The position numbers and the translations under genes were made by a program. Shown here piece by piece: positions 8,826 to 16,210 of a stretch of 51,970 nucleotides of DNA. The notes beneath the pieces were generated by a model. It saw only the letters and a program-made list of their open reading frames with translations. It did no database searches and was not told where the DNA came from. The stretch spans positions 1 to 51,970 of the forward strand of contig JBCDLC010000022.1 in NCBI GenBank assembly GCA_038745855.1, given 5' to 3'. Source of the DNA: UBA5336 sp038745855. Lineage in GTDB: Bacteria > Pseudomonadota > Alphaproteobacteria > Caulobacterales > Hyphomonadaceae. Numbering within the stretch: the stretch's first letter is position 1; each line of letters opens with the position of its first letter.

Positions 8826-9074
8826 ATGAGAACCGTTGGAATGTTCGAGGCGAAGACGCATCTGTCGGCGCTGATCGAGGCCGTGCAGCGCGGCGAAACC
8901 ATCACCATCACCAAGCGCGGCAAGCCTGTCGCGAAGCTGGTGGGGCATGGGGAGGGGACGCCGGATGAGCGCGAAGTGCGTCGCGCCGCGATCGAACGGC
9001 TGCTTGAGATTCGAAAGGATTTCACACTTGGCGATCTGGATTGGAAAGAACTCCGTGATTTCGGCAAGAAATGA
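8826..9074 (+). CDS. Phd/YefM-type antitoxin
   Basis: Predicted 82-residue antitoxin of the prevent-host-death family. The N-terminal DNA-binding and dimerisation half includes MFEAKTHLSALIEAVQRGE and ITITKRGKPVAKLV, which are highly typical. The C-terminal 35 residues (helical, then LGDLDWKELRDFGKK) should wrap around and block the PIN toxin. The stop overlaps the toxin start by four bases, giving coupled translation and a controlled ratio. The start at 8826 has no Shine-Dalgarno sequence; ATG at 8841 (MFEAKTH) is an alternative that also lacks a strong one. Confidence 0.93.
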   Translation: MRTVGMFEAKTHLSALIEAVQRGETITITKRGKPVAKLVGHGEGTPDEREVRRAAIERLLEIRKDFTLGDLDWKELRDFGKK

Positions 9075-9484
9075 CTATCGTCATTGATGCATCGGTGACG
9101 CTGAGTTGGCTCCTTGAGGATGAAGCGGCCGACGCATCTGCAGCCCTCTTGAGATCGTTGCTTGATCGGACACTCCTCGTTCCCGCAATCTGGTCATTTG
9201 AGGTGCCCAATGTCATGCTGCAGGCGGAAAAGAGGGGGCGGATCACCGTCGATGCCGCCAGGGAGCGGCTGGCCCTGTTATCGGTATTGGAAATTGTTAC
9301 TGCGGATCCGCCGAAGATCGAAACATTCGATGCCCTGATCGCATTGGGACGGGAGACGCGCTTATCTGCCTACGACGCAGCGTATCTTGATCTGGCGCTA
9401 CGGGAGGGCGCGCCGCTTGCGAGTTTGGATGCGCGGCTGCGAGAAGCGGCGGCCGAGAGGGGTGTGGAGGTGTGGCCGGAGTAG
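9071..9484 (+). CDS. vapC: VapC-type PIN-domain ribonuclease toxin
   Basis: Predicted 137-residue PIN-domain toxin. The acidic metal-binding residues typical of VapC are visible: Asp6 in VIDASVTLSWLL, the Glu in WSFEVPNV near residue 44, the Asp in SAYDAAYLDLA near 100, and the Asp in LASLDARLREAA near 120. VapC enzymes cleave specific RNAs, often tRNAs or 23S rRNA, when the antitoxin is degraded. All acidic positions are intact, so the toxin looks active. The RNA target cannot be read from the sequence. The frame overlaps the antitoxin stop by four bases. Confidence 0.93.
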   Translation: MTIVIDASVTLSWLLEDEAADASAALLRSLLDRTLLVPAIWSFEVPNVMLQAEKRGRITVDAARERLALLSVLEIVTADPPKIETFDALIALGRETRLSAYDAAYLDLALREGAPLASLDARLREAAAERGVEVWPE

Positions 9485-9540
9485 GGAGGACTTGAGGCGT
9501 TGGAGTGATCCAGAACAACGTATTCTAAAAACTGGCCCAT

Positions 9541-10059
9541 CTATTCTCGTCCCCAGCGGGGGAGGAGCTGTCTGACTACTCGGCCTGTGTCGAATGCCAA
9601 TTTCGCCCATCTCTCGCCTTTAATATAATGAAGTCGAGTTATTTCTATGTTCCTCGCGTTATTTTGGTCCTCATCAGCGCGAAATAGCCGAACATCTCCA
9701 ACCATCGCTTTATTGACCAGTTTATCAGCCCCCAACTCTAGTTTCCGAGATAATCGTGGGGACCGTACAGTTGCGCACCCTGACCCGGACTCAGATGGGA
9801 GCGACCAAGCTACACTCCATTCCCCCTTCGGATTCAGTTTGGTCTGTAAAATTCGAATTTGGCAGCCGGGTAAATGCAATTCATGGAACTGCTTGTCGGG
9901 GCCAAATTCCAAACGGCGCCTTGCTTCCGTCAACTCCTGCCGTATTGCTCGCCCCCAGTTCCAAACTGGTTTCGCGCCAAAAAATACGGTACTAATAGCA
10001 ACAATGTTGGCGACTATCGTTGTCCAAATCAGCAGGGTTTGAACAAGCGTCTCGCTCAC
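9541..10059 (-). CDS. Membrane-anchored protein of unknown function, coupled to the helicase gene
   Basis: Predicted 172-residue protein. Residues 5-35 form one hydrophobic N-terminal helix (LLIWTTIVANIVAISTVFFG). A helical, charged linker and a soluble beta-rich domain follow, with elements such as FHELHLPGCQIRILQTKLN and GEWSVAWSLPSE. I do not recognise the family. The GTG start overlaps the TAG stop of the upstream helicase gene by one base (TAGTG), which implies translational coupling. GC content is about 50 % by eye, clearly below the flanking genes, so recent acquisition is likely. The frame is open further upstream inside the helicase gene, but that part is a low-complexity shadow. Confidence 0.7.
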   Translation of the reverse strand: MSETLVQTLLIWTTIVANIVAISTVFFGAKPVWNWGRAIRQELTEARRRLEFGPDKQFHELHLPGCQIRILQTKLNPKGEWSVAWSLPSESGSGCATVRSPRLSRKLELGADKLVNKAMVGDVRLFRADEDQNNARNIEITRLHYIKGERWAKLAFDTGRVVRQLLPRWGRE

Positions 10060-12419
10060 TAAGCCGCGCTCACAAACGTAGCGATCACCTTTTTCTCCCC
10101 CGTCATGAAGTCGACGGTAAGTTTGTTGCCTTCTACGCGTTTGACGTGGCCGTAGCCGAATTTGTCGTGGAAGACGCGGTCGCCGGTCTTGTGGGTTGAG
10201 GGGCCGCTGCTGGTGGCGACGAGGGTGGCAGTGCCGTCGAGGGTGCGGGGTGGTTCGGAGACGCCCTTCTTGGAGTTGCGCTGGAGGCGTTGCCAACCTG
10301 GGCTGGTGTAGCTGGAGCGTTCGCCCAAGTCTTCGACGGTGCCGGTGAAGCCCTGGTCGGCGCCGGGCTGGCTGGAATAGCCGGTCTCGGCGGCGGCATC
10401 GACGTGCTCGTGGGGAAGCTCGTCGACGAAGCGGGAGGGCAGGACCGACTGCCAGCGGCCATAGATCTGCCGGTTGGCGGCAAAGCTGATATGGCAGTGC
10501 TCGCGCGCCCGGGTGATGCCGACATAGGCCAGCCGGCGTTCCTCTTCGAGGCCCTTGAGGCCGCTTTCATCGACAGCGCGGCGGGAGGGGAAAACCTCCT
10601 CTTCCCAGCCGGGGAGGAAGACCAGCGGCCATTCCAGGCCCTTGGCGGCATGGAGGGTGAGGATCTGGACCTCGTCGCCGTTCGAGGCGCCGCCCACATC
10701 CATGACGAGTTCCACATGCTCGAGGAAGCCGGTGAGGCTGTCGAACTCGCCCATGGCGCGGATCAGTTCTTTGAGGTTGTCGAGCCGTGTCTGGGACTGG
10801 GGCGAGCGGTCTTTCTGGAGCATGTCGGTATAGCCGCTCTCCTCGAGGATGATCTCGGCCAGCTCGGTGTGGGGAAGCCCGCCATTGAGCCGGTCGCGCC
10901 ACATGTTGATCTGGTCGATGAAGCTCGTGAGGCCGCGCTTGGCGCCGCCCTTGATCTCGTCGGTTTGCAGGACCATCGGGGTGAGAGTGAAGAGAGAGCG
11001 GCCATCATCGCGGGCATAGCGCTGGAGCTTCTGGAGGGACGTGCCGCCGACGCCGCGCTTGGGCTGGTTGACGACGCGTTCGAAGGCGAGGTCGTCATCG
11101 GGAGAGCGGATGAGGCGGAGATAGGCCAGCGCGTCGCGGATCTCCGCACGCTCGAAGAAGCGGGGGCCGCCGATGACACGATAGGGGATGCCCAGCATGA
11201 TCATGCGCTCTTCGAAGAGGCGCATTTGCCAGGAAGCCCGGACGAGGATGGCGCAGTCTTCGTTGCTGCCGCCCTTGGCGACGTGAGCCTCGATCTCGTC
11301 GGCAACGAGGCGGCTTTCGGCTTCCCCGTCCCAGACGCCGCGAACCCGGACCTTGGGTGCATCGGGGTCGTCGTCATCGTCGGAGCCGACGAAGAGGGTC
11401 TTGCCGAGGCGGGAGCGATTATTGGCGATCACGGCACTGGCGGCGCCGAGGATGTGGTGGGTCGAGCGGTAGTTTCGCTCAAGGCGGATCACGGCGGACC
11501 CGGGGAAGTCATTCTCGAAGCGGAGGATGTTGTCGACCTCTGCGCCGCGCCAGCCATAGATCGACTGGTCGTCATCGCCGACGCAGCAGATGTTGGAGCT
11601 GCCCTGGGCGAGGAGGCGGAGCCAGAGATACTGGGCGACGTTGGTGTCCTGGTACTCATCGACGAGGATGTAGCGGAATTTCTGGTGATACTCGGAGAGT
11701 AGATCCGGGTTCTGCTGGAAGACGGTGATGCAGTGGATCAGGAGGTCGCCGAAGTCGCAGGCATTCAGGACCTTCAGGCGGGCCTGGTAGGTTTCGTAGC
11801 ACTTGATGCCGCGGCCATCTGCGAACTGGTAGGCTTCCTCCTCGGGCACACGGCCTGGAGTGAGGGCGCGGTTCTTCCAGCCATCGAAGAGGGAGGCGAG
11901 GTAGCGCGGCGTCCAGCGTTTGGCGTCGATGCCCTCGGCCTCGATGATCTGCTTGCACAGGCGGATCTGGTCGTCGGTGTCGAGGATGGTGAAGCTGGGT
12001 TTGAGGCCGGCGAGCTCTGCATGCTTGCGCAGCATTTGGGCGGAGATGGAGTGGAAGGTGCCGAGCCAGCGGAGGCCTTCGCCCTCGCCGCCGATGAGCT
12101 TGAGGGCGCGCTCACGCATCTCCCGGGCGGCCTTGTTGGTGAAGGTGACCGTGAGGGTCTGTGATGGCCAGGCCTTCTTGGTGTGGATGATGTGGGCGAG
12201 GCGGGTCGTGAGCACGCGGGTCTTGCCCGTGCCTGCGCCGGCCAGAACGAGCAACGGCCCTTCCGTGGTGAGGACGGCTTCACGCTGTTCAGGGTTGAGG
12301 CCGGTGAGATAGTCTGCATCTTCCGCTGCCACGGGGGGGCGGGCAGTGGCCATCTGGCTGATCGAGGGCCGACGATCTGCGGCGCCCGGCTCGGCGGGGT
12401 GATTCGCTTCTGCGCTCAT
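10059..12419 (-). CDS. UvrD/PcrA-type superfamily 1 DNA helicase
   Basis: Predicted 786-residue 3'-5' DNA helicase for nucleotide-excision repair, mismatch repair or clearing of stalled forks. Motifs in order: LNPEQREAV (Q motif), Walker A GAGTGKT near 61-67, TFTNKAAREM (motif Ia), Walker B VDEYQDTN, GDDDQSIYGWRGA (motif III), RLERNYRS (motif IV), LTLHAAKGLEWPLVFLPGW (motif V) and YVGITRARE (motif VI). The last 45 residues, starting GDRVFHDKFGYGHV, match the Tudor-like tail that lets PcrA/UvrD bind RNA polymerase. Residues 1-38 are a polar extension. The start is uncertain: ATG at 12419 was preferred because GGAG lies just upstream; 12464 or an internal Met near residue 23 are alternatives. 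Confidence 0.93.
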   Translation of the reverse strand: MSAEANHPAEPGAADRRPSISQMATARPPVAAEDADYLTGLNPEQREAVLTTEGPLLVLAGAGTGKTRVLTTRLAHIIHTKKAWPSQTLTVTFTNKAAREMRERALKLIGGEGEGLRWLGTFHSISAQMLRKHAELAGLKPSFTILDTDDQIRLCKQIIEAEGIDAKRWTPRYLASLFDGWKNRALTPGRVPEEEAYQFADGRGIKCYETYQARLKVLNACDFGDLLIHCITVFQQNPDLLSEYHQKFRYILVDEYQDTNVAQYLWLRLLAQGSSNICCVGDDDQSIYGWRGAEVDNILRFENDFPGSAVIRLERNYRSTHHILGAASAVIANNRSRLGKTLFVGSDDDDDPDAPKVRVRGVWDGEAESRLVADEIEAHVAKGGSNEDCAILVRASWQMRLFEERMIMLGIPYRVIGGPRFFERAEIRDALAYLRLIRSPDDDLAFERVVNQPKRGVGGTSLQKLQRYARDDGRSLFTLTPMVLQTDEIKGGAKRGLTSFIDQINMWRDRLNGGLPHTELAEIILEESGYTDMLQKDRSPQSQTRLDNLKELIRAMGEFDSLTGFLEHVELVMDVGGASNGDEVQILTLHAAKGLEWPLVFLPGWEEEVFPSRRAVDESGLKGLEEERRLAYVGITRAREHCHISFAANRQIYGRWQSVLPSRFVDELPHEHVDAAAETGYSSQPGADQGFTGTVEDLGERSSYTSPGWQRLQRNSKKGVSEPPRTLDGTATLVATSSGPSTHKTGDRVFHDKFGYGHVKRVEGNKLTVDFMTGEKKVIATFVSAA

Positions 12420-12486
12420 GCTCCGAATATAGCAGGAACCGGCAAAGGTGTTAGGGGGCCGCATGCTTGCGACAGGACTGGAGAGC

Positions 12487-13161
12487 TTAAGGCGAAGCGA
12501 TGCGGACCTGTGTGTTGAGTGCGTCGTTCATTGCTTCGGCGGAATGTGCCTTAGCGCGAATTTCGTTCATCCAGTACTGACCAGCAAGGCCTCGATCGGA
12601 GGCGTCAATTTGCCCCTCAGGGCGACGAAGCACGACACCACTGAATTTACACGATCCAATCGGCCAAGCCCCATCCTCATCCACTTTAGAGATGAGTTCT
12701 TCGTCCAGTAAGAAACCTTCTGTGCAAAATCGAATATTGGACTTAGATACGGATTGGAAGCCAATGAGCATTGGATCAAGGTGCTGCCTGATTTCGGGAA
12801 CCTTTTCTTTCAGAGCCTCCAGTCGTTCTGCGACGACCTCCCGTGCCTTCCGTCTGCTTTCATATGCCCCTTTAGGACCGATTATTTGGGAGAGCACGGC
12901 GGCAAAAATTGAACCGAAGATAAGTGCGAAAAGGATGCTTAGGCCGAGGATCGAGAGAGCGAACGGGATGCCCGCAACAACTGCGCCAGCAATCATGAAG
13001 GGCAAGCGTTTTGTGTAAGACTGTATGCTTCTGCGGCTGATATCGATGACCTTGATATCTTGCACAAACGTTTCGAGGTCGCGCGTTTGACGCAACTCTG
13101 GCGATAATTCGGGCGATTGCCCGTTGTATGATCTCACGTTCTTCTCCCCCCTTCTGCTCAT
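12487..13161 (-). CDS. Membrane protein of unknown function with two TM helices
   Basis: Predicted 224-residue protein. Residues 1-50 are polar. Residues 53-95 contain a pair of hydrophobic helices (LPFMIAGAVVAGIPFALSIL and GLSILFALIFGSIFAAVLSQ) that would form a membrane hairpin. A charged helix, probably coiled coil, follows (SRRKAREVVAERLEALKEKV). The remaining 100 residues look soluble and include FCTEGFLLDEELISKVDEDG. No family was recognised. GC content is below that of the adjacent helicase gene. It lies upstream of the helicase on the same strand with a 67-base gap, so co-transcription is possible. Confidence 0.65.
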   Translation of the reverse strand: MSRRGEKNVRSYNGQSPELSPELRQTRDLETFVQDIKVIDISRRSIQSYTKRLPFMIAGAVVAGIPFALSILGLSILFALIFGSIFAAVLSQIIGPKGAYESRRKAREVVAERLEALKEKVPEIRQHLDPMLIGFQSVSKSNIRFCTEGFLLDEELISKVDEDGAWPIGSCKFSGVVLRRPEGQIDASDRGLAGQYWMNEIRAKAHSAEAMNDALNTQVRIASP

Positions 13162-13271
13162 TTCTTAATTATATCGGATGCTGTCGTCTGCAATCACATT
13201 GCGTACATCGGTTCCGCTTCGCCGACCTTCATATGGTCGTTCTCCCACGACCGATCGGGCTGAGGCTCCGC

Positions 13272-13901
13272 TCAACTGTCAGCATTCGCAGGCGGCTGGG
13301 TTTCTCGAATATCCGAGCGTTGATCGACGGGCTCGAGGAGGTCGATTTCGACGCCGGCGATTTTCTCGAGGGCTGAGATGATGGCGCGGTTCTCGGGCCG
13401 GTGCTCCAGAACGGCTTCCAGTGCGCCTTCGCGGTTTTCCGTGCACTCTTTGCGGCGGCTTTCGGTTTCTTCGCCGGTCTGGCCCTCGAGGGCGACGAGA
13501 TCGTTCGAGTATTCCAGGAGGGCCACCATGGGGATCGTGGTGCTGAGCACGTAGCGGTGAATGCGCTGGCGAAGGCGCGCGTCGTTGATGTCGAATATTC
13601 TTTCGCGGTTGCGCTCGTAAATCGAGGCTTCCTGGAGGGCGGCTCGAAACATACGCTGGGTGACACTGCCCCACCTGTTGTCGCCGATGTTGAGGGAACG
13701 GACCGCGATAGCGGTGAGTTGGTCGATCGAGTAAAGCACCTCACCGAAAAAGCGGGCGGCATCCCGCGCGCGCCGTTTGCGGCCGAGCCGGTCCTGTATG
13801 ACATCAGCGACGAGGGCGCCGCCGGTGGCGAGGACGGCGCCGATGATCACGGCGATGAGCGTGTCGAGATTTCCGAGAAAATCGAAGGGTGTAGATTTCA
13901 T
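13272..13901 (-). CDS. Membrane-anchored, mostly helical protein of unknown function
   Basis: Predicted 209-residue protein. A single membrane helix near residues 12-35 (LDTLIAVIIGAVLATGGALV) is followed by a basic stop-transfer patch (RLGRKRRARDAARF) and then by about 165 residues of amphipathic helix rich in Arg and Glu. The cytoplasmic part contains YSIDQLTAIAVRSLN and RQRIHRYVLSTTIPMVALLE. ATG at 13901 is set by a GGGGAG eight bases upstream; a GTG three codons earlier is less likely. The overall plan (one anchor plus helical bundle) resembles several small orphan families, but I do not recognise it. Confidence 0.68.
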   Translation of the reverse strand: MKSTPFDFLGNLDTLIAVIIGAVLATGGALVADVIQDRLGRKRRARDAARFFGEVLYSIDQLTAIAVRSLNIGDNRWGSVTQRMFRAALQEASIYERNRERIFDINDARLRQRIHRYVLSTTIPMVALLEYSNDLVALEGQTGEETESRRKECTENREGALEAVLEHRPENRAIISALEKIAGVEIDLLEPVDQRSDIRETQPPANADS

Positions 13902-14036
13902 GGCGACCACTCCCCAAGGTCCGCATTCAGCTTATCGCCCGATGCAGCGATGCATAGCCCGGGACGAACGGCTGCTGAACGAGGGAAAGCGCGCGGCCGC
14001 TGGCAGGGGCGGCTGGGGGCTTTCGGACCGTTCTAC

Positions 14037-14065
14037 TTGTGCGTTTGAGGCGAGGCTGTTATATA
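14037..14065 (+). promoter_or_regulatory. Candidate promoter of the metallothionein-like gene
   Basis: TTGTGC at 14037-14042 and TATATA at 14060-14065 are separated by exactly 17 bases. This predicts a start near 14072 and a leader of about 105 bases before the miniprotein start codon at 14177. Confidence 0.5.
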
Positions 14066-14176
14066 CGGTGTGGGGGTATGTGGCCCGTGTGGATCAGTCT
14101 CCAACGGCGGCGCTTACCCGGAGGTTTTCCCCGTCCGGTCCGCTGTGGATCGCGACCCAAGATGAAAGAGACGACG

Positions 14177-14335
14177 ATGGCTGATCTTGATCCATGTGCC
14201 TGTAACGACTGTGGCCCCTCCTGCAGCTGCGGCGGTGCGGAACGGCAAGCCGGGTCTTGCTGCTGCGGCGATGCCTGCACGTGCGATGACTGCCAATGCG
14301 GCCCGAGCTGCGGGTGCCCGAGCGCTGCGAGCTAG
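14177..14335 (+). CDS. Cysteine-rich metallothionein-like miniprotein
   Basis: Predicted 52-residue protein with 14 cysteines, no histidine and no aromatic residue. The cysteines fall in two similar clusters. The first, CACNDCGPSCSC at residues 7-18, has five. The second, CCCGDACTCDDCQCGPSCGC, has nine. The C-x-C and C-x2-C spacing and the shared GPSC block suggest a duplicated metal-thiolate module that would bind several Zn, Cd or Cu ions. Bacterial SmtA-type metallothioneins usually contain histidines, so this is not a standard SmtA. ATG at 14177 follows AAAGAG at good spacing; ATG at 14162 would add MKETT. A promoter and a hairpin terminator frame it as a single-gene unit. Confidence 0.8.
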   Translation: MADLDPCACNDCGPSCSCGGAERQAGSCCCGDACTCDDCQCGPSCGCPSAAS

Positions 14336-14391
14336 ACGGGCGTTCTTCGTATGCGCGTTGGCGCTTTGATTGATACGAATAGACATGAGGT

Positions 14392-14418
14392 CAGCCGGGC
14401 CGGTTTGTGGCTCGGCTG
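14392..14418 (+). terminator. Hairpin after the metallothionein-like gene
   Basis: CAGCCGGGCC at 14392-14401 pairs with GGCTCGGCTG at 14409-14418, a 10-base-pair stem with one G-U pair and a 7-base loop. The T-rich stretch afterwards is weak (GTCGTTT), so termination efficiency is uncertain. Confidence 0.55.
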
Positions 14419-14598
14419 ATGTCGTTTGAGGGCGCCAAGGGTGTTCATGGGCGTCCGGCTGCGATTTTGTGGCAATTTTGTGCGTGTATTGGCGAGCACA
14501 GTTTCTCGTAGCGCGGGTGCGTAACCTCATCCCATCGACGGCGAGGCGATATCTGAACCCAAGGCCTCCGACCGCGATACACAGCAGAGGAGAGCCCT

Positions 14599-14835
14599 AT
14601 GACCACGCCCCATGAACAGACGTCACCCCGTCAAGACGGCCGGTATCCCGACGCCCAGCCGTTTGTGCACGATCCATCTGCAGGCGGCCCAACCTCCCCA
14701 CCCGTGAATGCAAAGGGTGCATATGCACCTGCCACACTCCCGAAGGTGCCCGTGGAAGCGCCTGGCAATTCGTCGGTGTTTCGGGTGTTGGAAGCCCGCC
14801 GTCGCCGCGTGCGCCGACGGGCGGGACGCCGGTGA
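14599..14835 (+). CDS. Possible small protein, proline-rich with an arginine tail
   Basis: A 78-codon frame whose ATG is preceded by a strong GAGGAG six bases upstream. The product is polar and rich in Pro, Gly and Ala, and ends in a very basic segment (VLEARRRRVRRRAGRR). It has no recognised domain and no hydrophobic segment. The basic tail is encoded where the DNA can form a GC-rich hairpin (about 14795-14825), so it may be a by-product of that structure. The ribosome binding site is the main reason to list it. Confidence 0.35.
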   Translation: MTTPHEQTSPRQDGRYPDAQPFVHDPSAGGPTSPPVNAKGAYAPATLPKVPVEAPGNSSVFRVLEARRRRVRRRAGRR

Positions 14836-14867
14836 TTTCAGTCCCACCTCGATCGTTTGCAAAAAGG

Positions 14868-14896
14868 ACGCACGCCGCAATCGCTTGCGCGTGCGT
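14868..14896. terminator. Strong hairpin, terminator-like on the minus strand
   Basis: ACGCACGC at 14868-14875 pairs with GCGTGCGT at 14889-14896, and inside it GCAA pairs with TTGC around a 4-base TCGC loop. This gives a 12-base-pair stem with a single bulged C. On the minus strand it is followed two bases later by five T (14861-14865), a good intrinsic terminator. On the plus strand TTTT follows only after eight bases. No minus-strand gene ending here was found; see findings. Confidence 0.55.
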
Positions 14897-14931
14897 CTGG
14901 CGCTTTTCGCGCGTCTTGTCATAGTTGGCCC

Positions 14932-15366
14932 ATGACACAGCGTGACGGAAGCGTTCCCGATATCCCTATCGACCCTGCACCACCTGCTCAGCGCGGCGGA
15001 ATTCTCAAGGTGGCCTGGGCTGGTTTTGGGCTGTTGTGTGTCGGTCTTGGCGTGATTGGTGCTGTGCTGCCTCTGATACCGACAACACCGTTCCTGCTTT
15101 TGGCGGCGTTTGCATTTGCGCGATCCTCAAGCCGTCTCCATCGCTGGCTTTTGGGGCATAAGCGGTTTGGTCCACTGATCCGGAATTGGCAGCGCCATGG
15201 TGCGATCGACCGGCCGACCAAGATGCTCTCTATTGCGGCGATGGCGGCGATGCCGGTGGTGAGCTTTGCCATGGGGATGGCGGGGTGGATCATTGCGGTA
15301 CAAGGCGCGGTGCTTTTGGCGTCGGCGGCGTTTGTGCTGTCCAGGCCGTCGGGGCCTCGCGTGTAG
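14932..15366 (+). CDS. YbaN family (DUF454) inner-membrane protein
   Basis: Predicted 144-residue membrane protein. After a polar N-terminus, helix 1 (VAWAGFGLLCVGLGVIGAVLPLIPTTPFLLLAAFAFAR) contains the hallmark block GxxLPxxPTTPFLLLAAxxFARSS of the DUF454 family. A short basic loop (SSRLHRWLLGHKRFGPLIRNW) follows, then two more hydrophobic helices. The function of the family is unknown. ATG at 14932 follows no strong ribosome binding site but fits the family length. A stable hairpin ends 35 bases upstream of the start. Confidence 0.88.
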   Translation: MTQRDGSVPDIPIDPAPPAQRGGILKVAWAGFGLLCVGLGVIGAVLPLIPTTPFLLLAAFAFARSSSRLHRWLLGHKRFGPLIRNWQRHGAIDRPTKMLSIAAMAAMPVVSFAMGMAGWIIAVQGAVLLASAAFVLSRPSGPRV

Positions 15367-15369
15367 CCC

Positions 15370-15398
15370 TTGACGCTGGTGTCGTTTTCCCGTTTATC
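15370..15398 (+). promoter_or_regulatory. Candidate promoter of rpsD
   Basis: TTGACG at 15370-15375 and TTTATC at 15393-15398 are 17 bases apart. The -35 is close to consensus and the -10 is weak. It would give a 5' leader of about 115 bases ahead of the S4 gene. Confidence 0.4.
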
Positions 15399-15520
15399 CG
15401 CGACTTCCCAAACAGGACGGATCGGTGCGGAGCCGCCGTTGAGATCGTGGGGCCACCGGGCCAGATAGGCTGGAAACCGGTTCGCGCCTCGCCGGCCCGC
15501 GTCAGACAGTTGAGGCAGAC

Positions 15521-16138
15521 ATGACACGTCGCTTGAATGCGAAGTACAAGATCGACCGCCGGGTCGGTGAGAACATCTGGGGCCGGCCGAAATCACCCGT
15601 CAACAAGCGCAACTACAAGCCCGGCCAGCACGGTCAGGGGCGGCGCTCCAAGACGTCCGATTTCGGCTTGCAGCTGATGGCGAAGCAGAAGCTGAAATTC
15701 CACTATGGCGACATCACCGAGAAGCAATTCCGGCGCACCTATGATGATGCGGCCCGGATGAAGGGCAACACGGCGGAGAACCTGATTGGTCTCCTCGAAA
15801 GTAGGCTCGATGCATTTGTTTACCGCTCGAAGTTTGTGCCGACCATCTTTGCAGCGCGCCAATTCGTGAACCACGGCCATGTCACTGTGAATGGTGTGAA
15901 AACGAATATTGCGTCCTACCGCTTGAAAGAGGGCGATGTGGTGCAAGTGCGCGAGAAAAGCCGGAACATGGCGCTGGTGCTGGAAGCGCTTGGCTCGGCT
16001 GAGCGGGACTTGCCGGATTATATCGAGCTGGACCCCAAGGCGATGACCGCAACGCTGACACGGGTGCCGGAGCTTTCGGATGTGCCCTATGCGGTGCAGA
16101 TGGAGCCGTCGCAGGTGGTGGAATACTACTCCTCTTGA
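15521..16138 (+). CDS. rpsD: 30S ribosomal protein S4
   Basis: Predicted 205-residue S4, a primary 16S rRNA binding protein that nucleates assembly of the small-subunit body. The N-terminal part has NIWGRPKSPVNKRNYKPGQHG, in the position where zinc-binding forms carry cysteines; this is a C-minus S4. The S4 RNA-binding domain is at about 95-160 (SRLDAFVYR, ARQFVNHGHVTVNG, YRLKEGDVV). As is common in alphaproteobacteria it stands outside the large ribosomal operons, as a single-gene transcript with its own promoter candidate and a strong terminator. Confidence 0.97.
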   Translation: MTRRLNAKYKIDRRVGENIWGRPKSPVNKRNYKPGQHGQGRRSKTSDFGLQLMAKQKLKFHYGDITEKQFRRTYDDAARMKGNTAENLIGLLESRLDAFVYRSKFVPTIFAARQFVNHGHVTVNGVKTNIASYRLKEGDVVQVREKSRNMALVLEALGSAERDLPDYIELDPKAMTATLTRVPELSDVPYAVQMEPSQVVEYYSS

Positions 16139-16166
16139 TGGGCGTATTGGCTTGAAGCGAACAGGG

Positions 16167-16198
16167 CGCCGCTCCAGACTGGGGCGGCGTGTCTTTTT
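16167..16198 (+). terminator. Intrinsic terminator of rpsD
   Basis: CGCCGCTCC at 16167-16175 pairs with GGGGCGGCG at 16181-16189 (one G-U pair) around a 5-base loop and is followed by TGTC and five T. It lies 29 bases after the rpsD stop and just before the ribosome binding site of the PPK2 gene. Confidence 0.85.
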
Positions 16199-16210
16199 GG
16201 GGAGTTGCCG

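Noticed and set aside
10290..11702. A 470-codon open frame on the plus strand, antisense to the helicase gene
   Set aside because: It mirrors a gene with full helicase motifs; its product has no domain and is biased toward Ala, Glu, Gly and Asp, as expected for the complement of a GC-rich gene.
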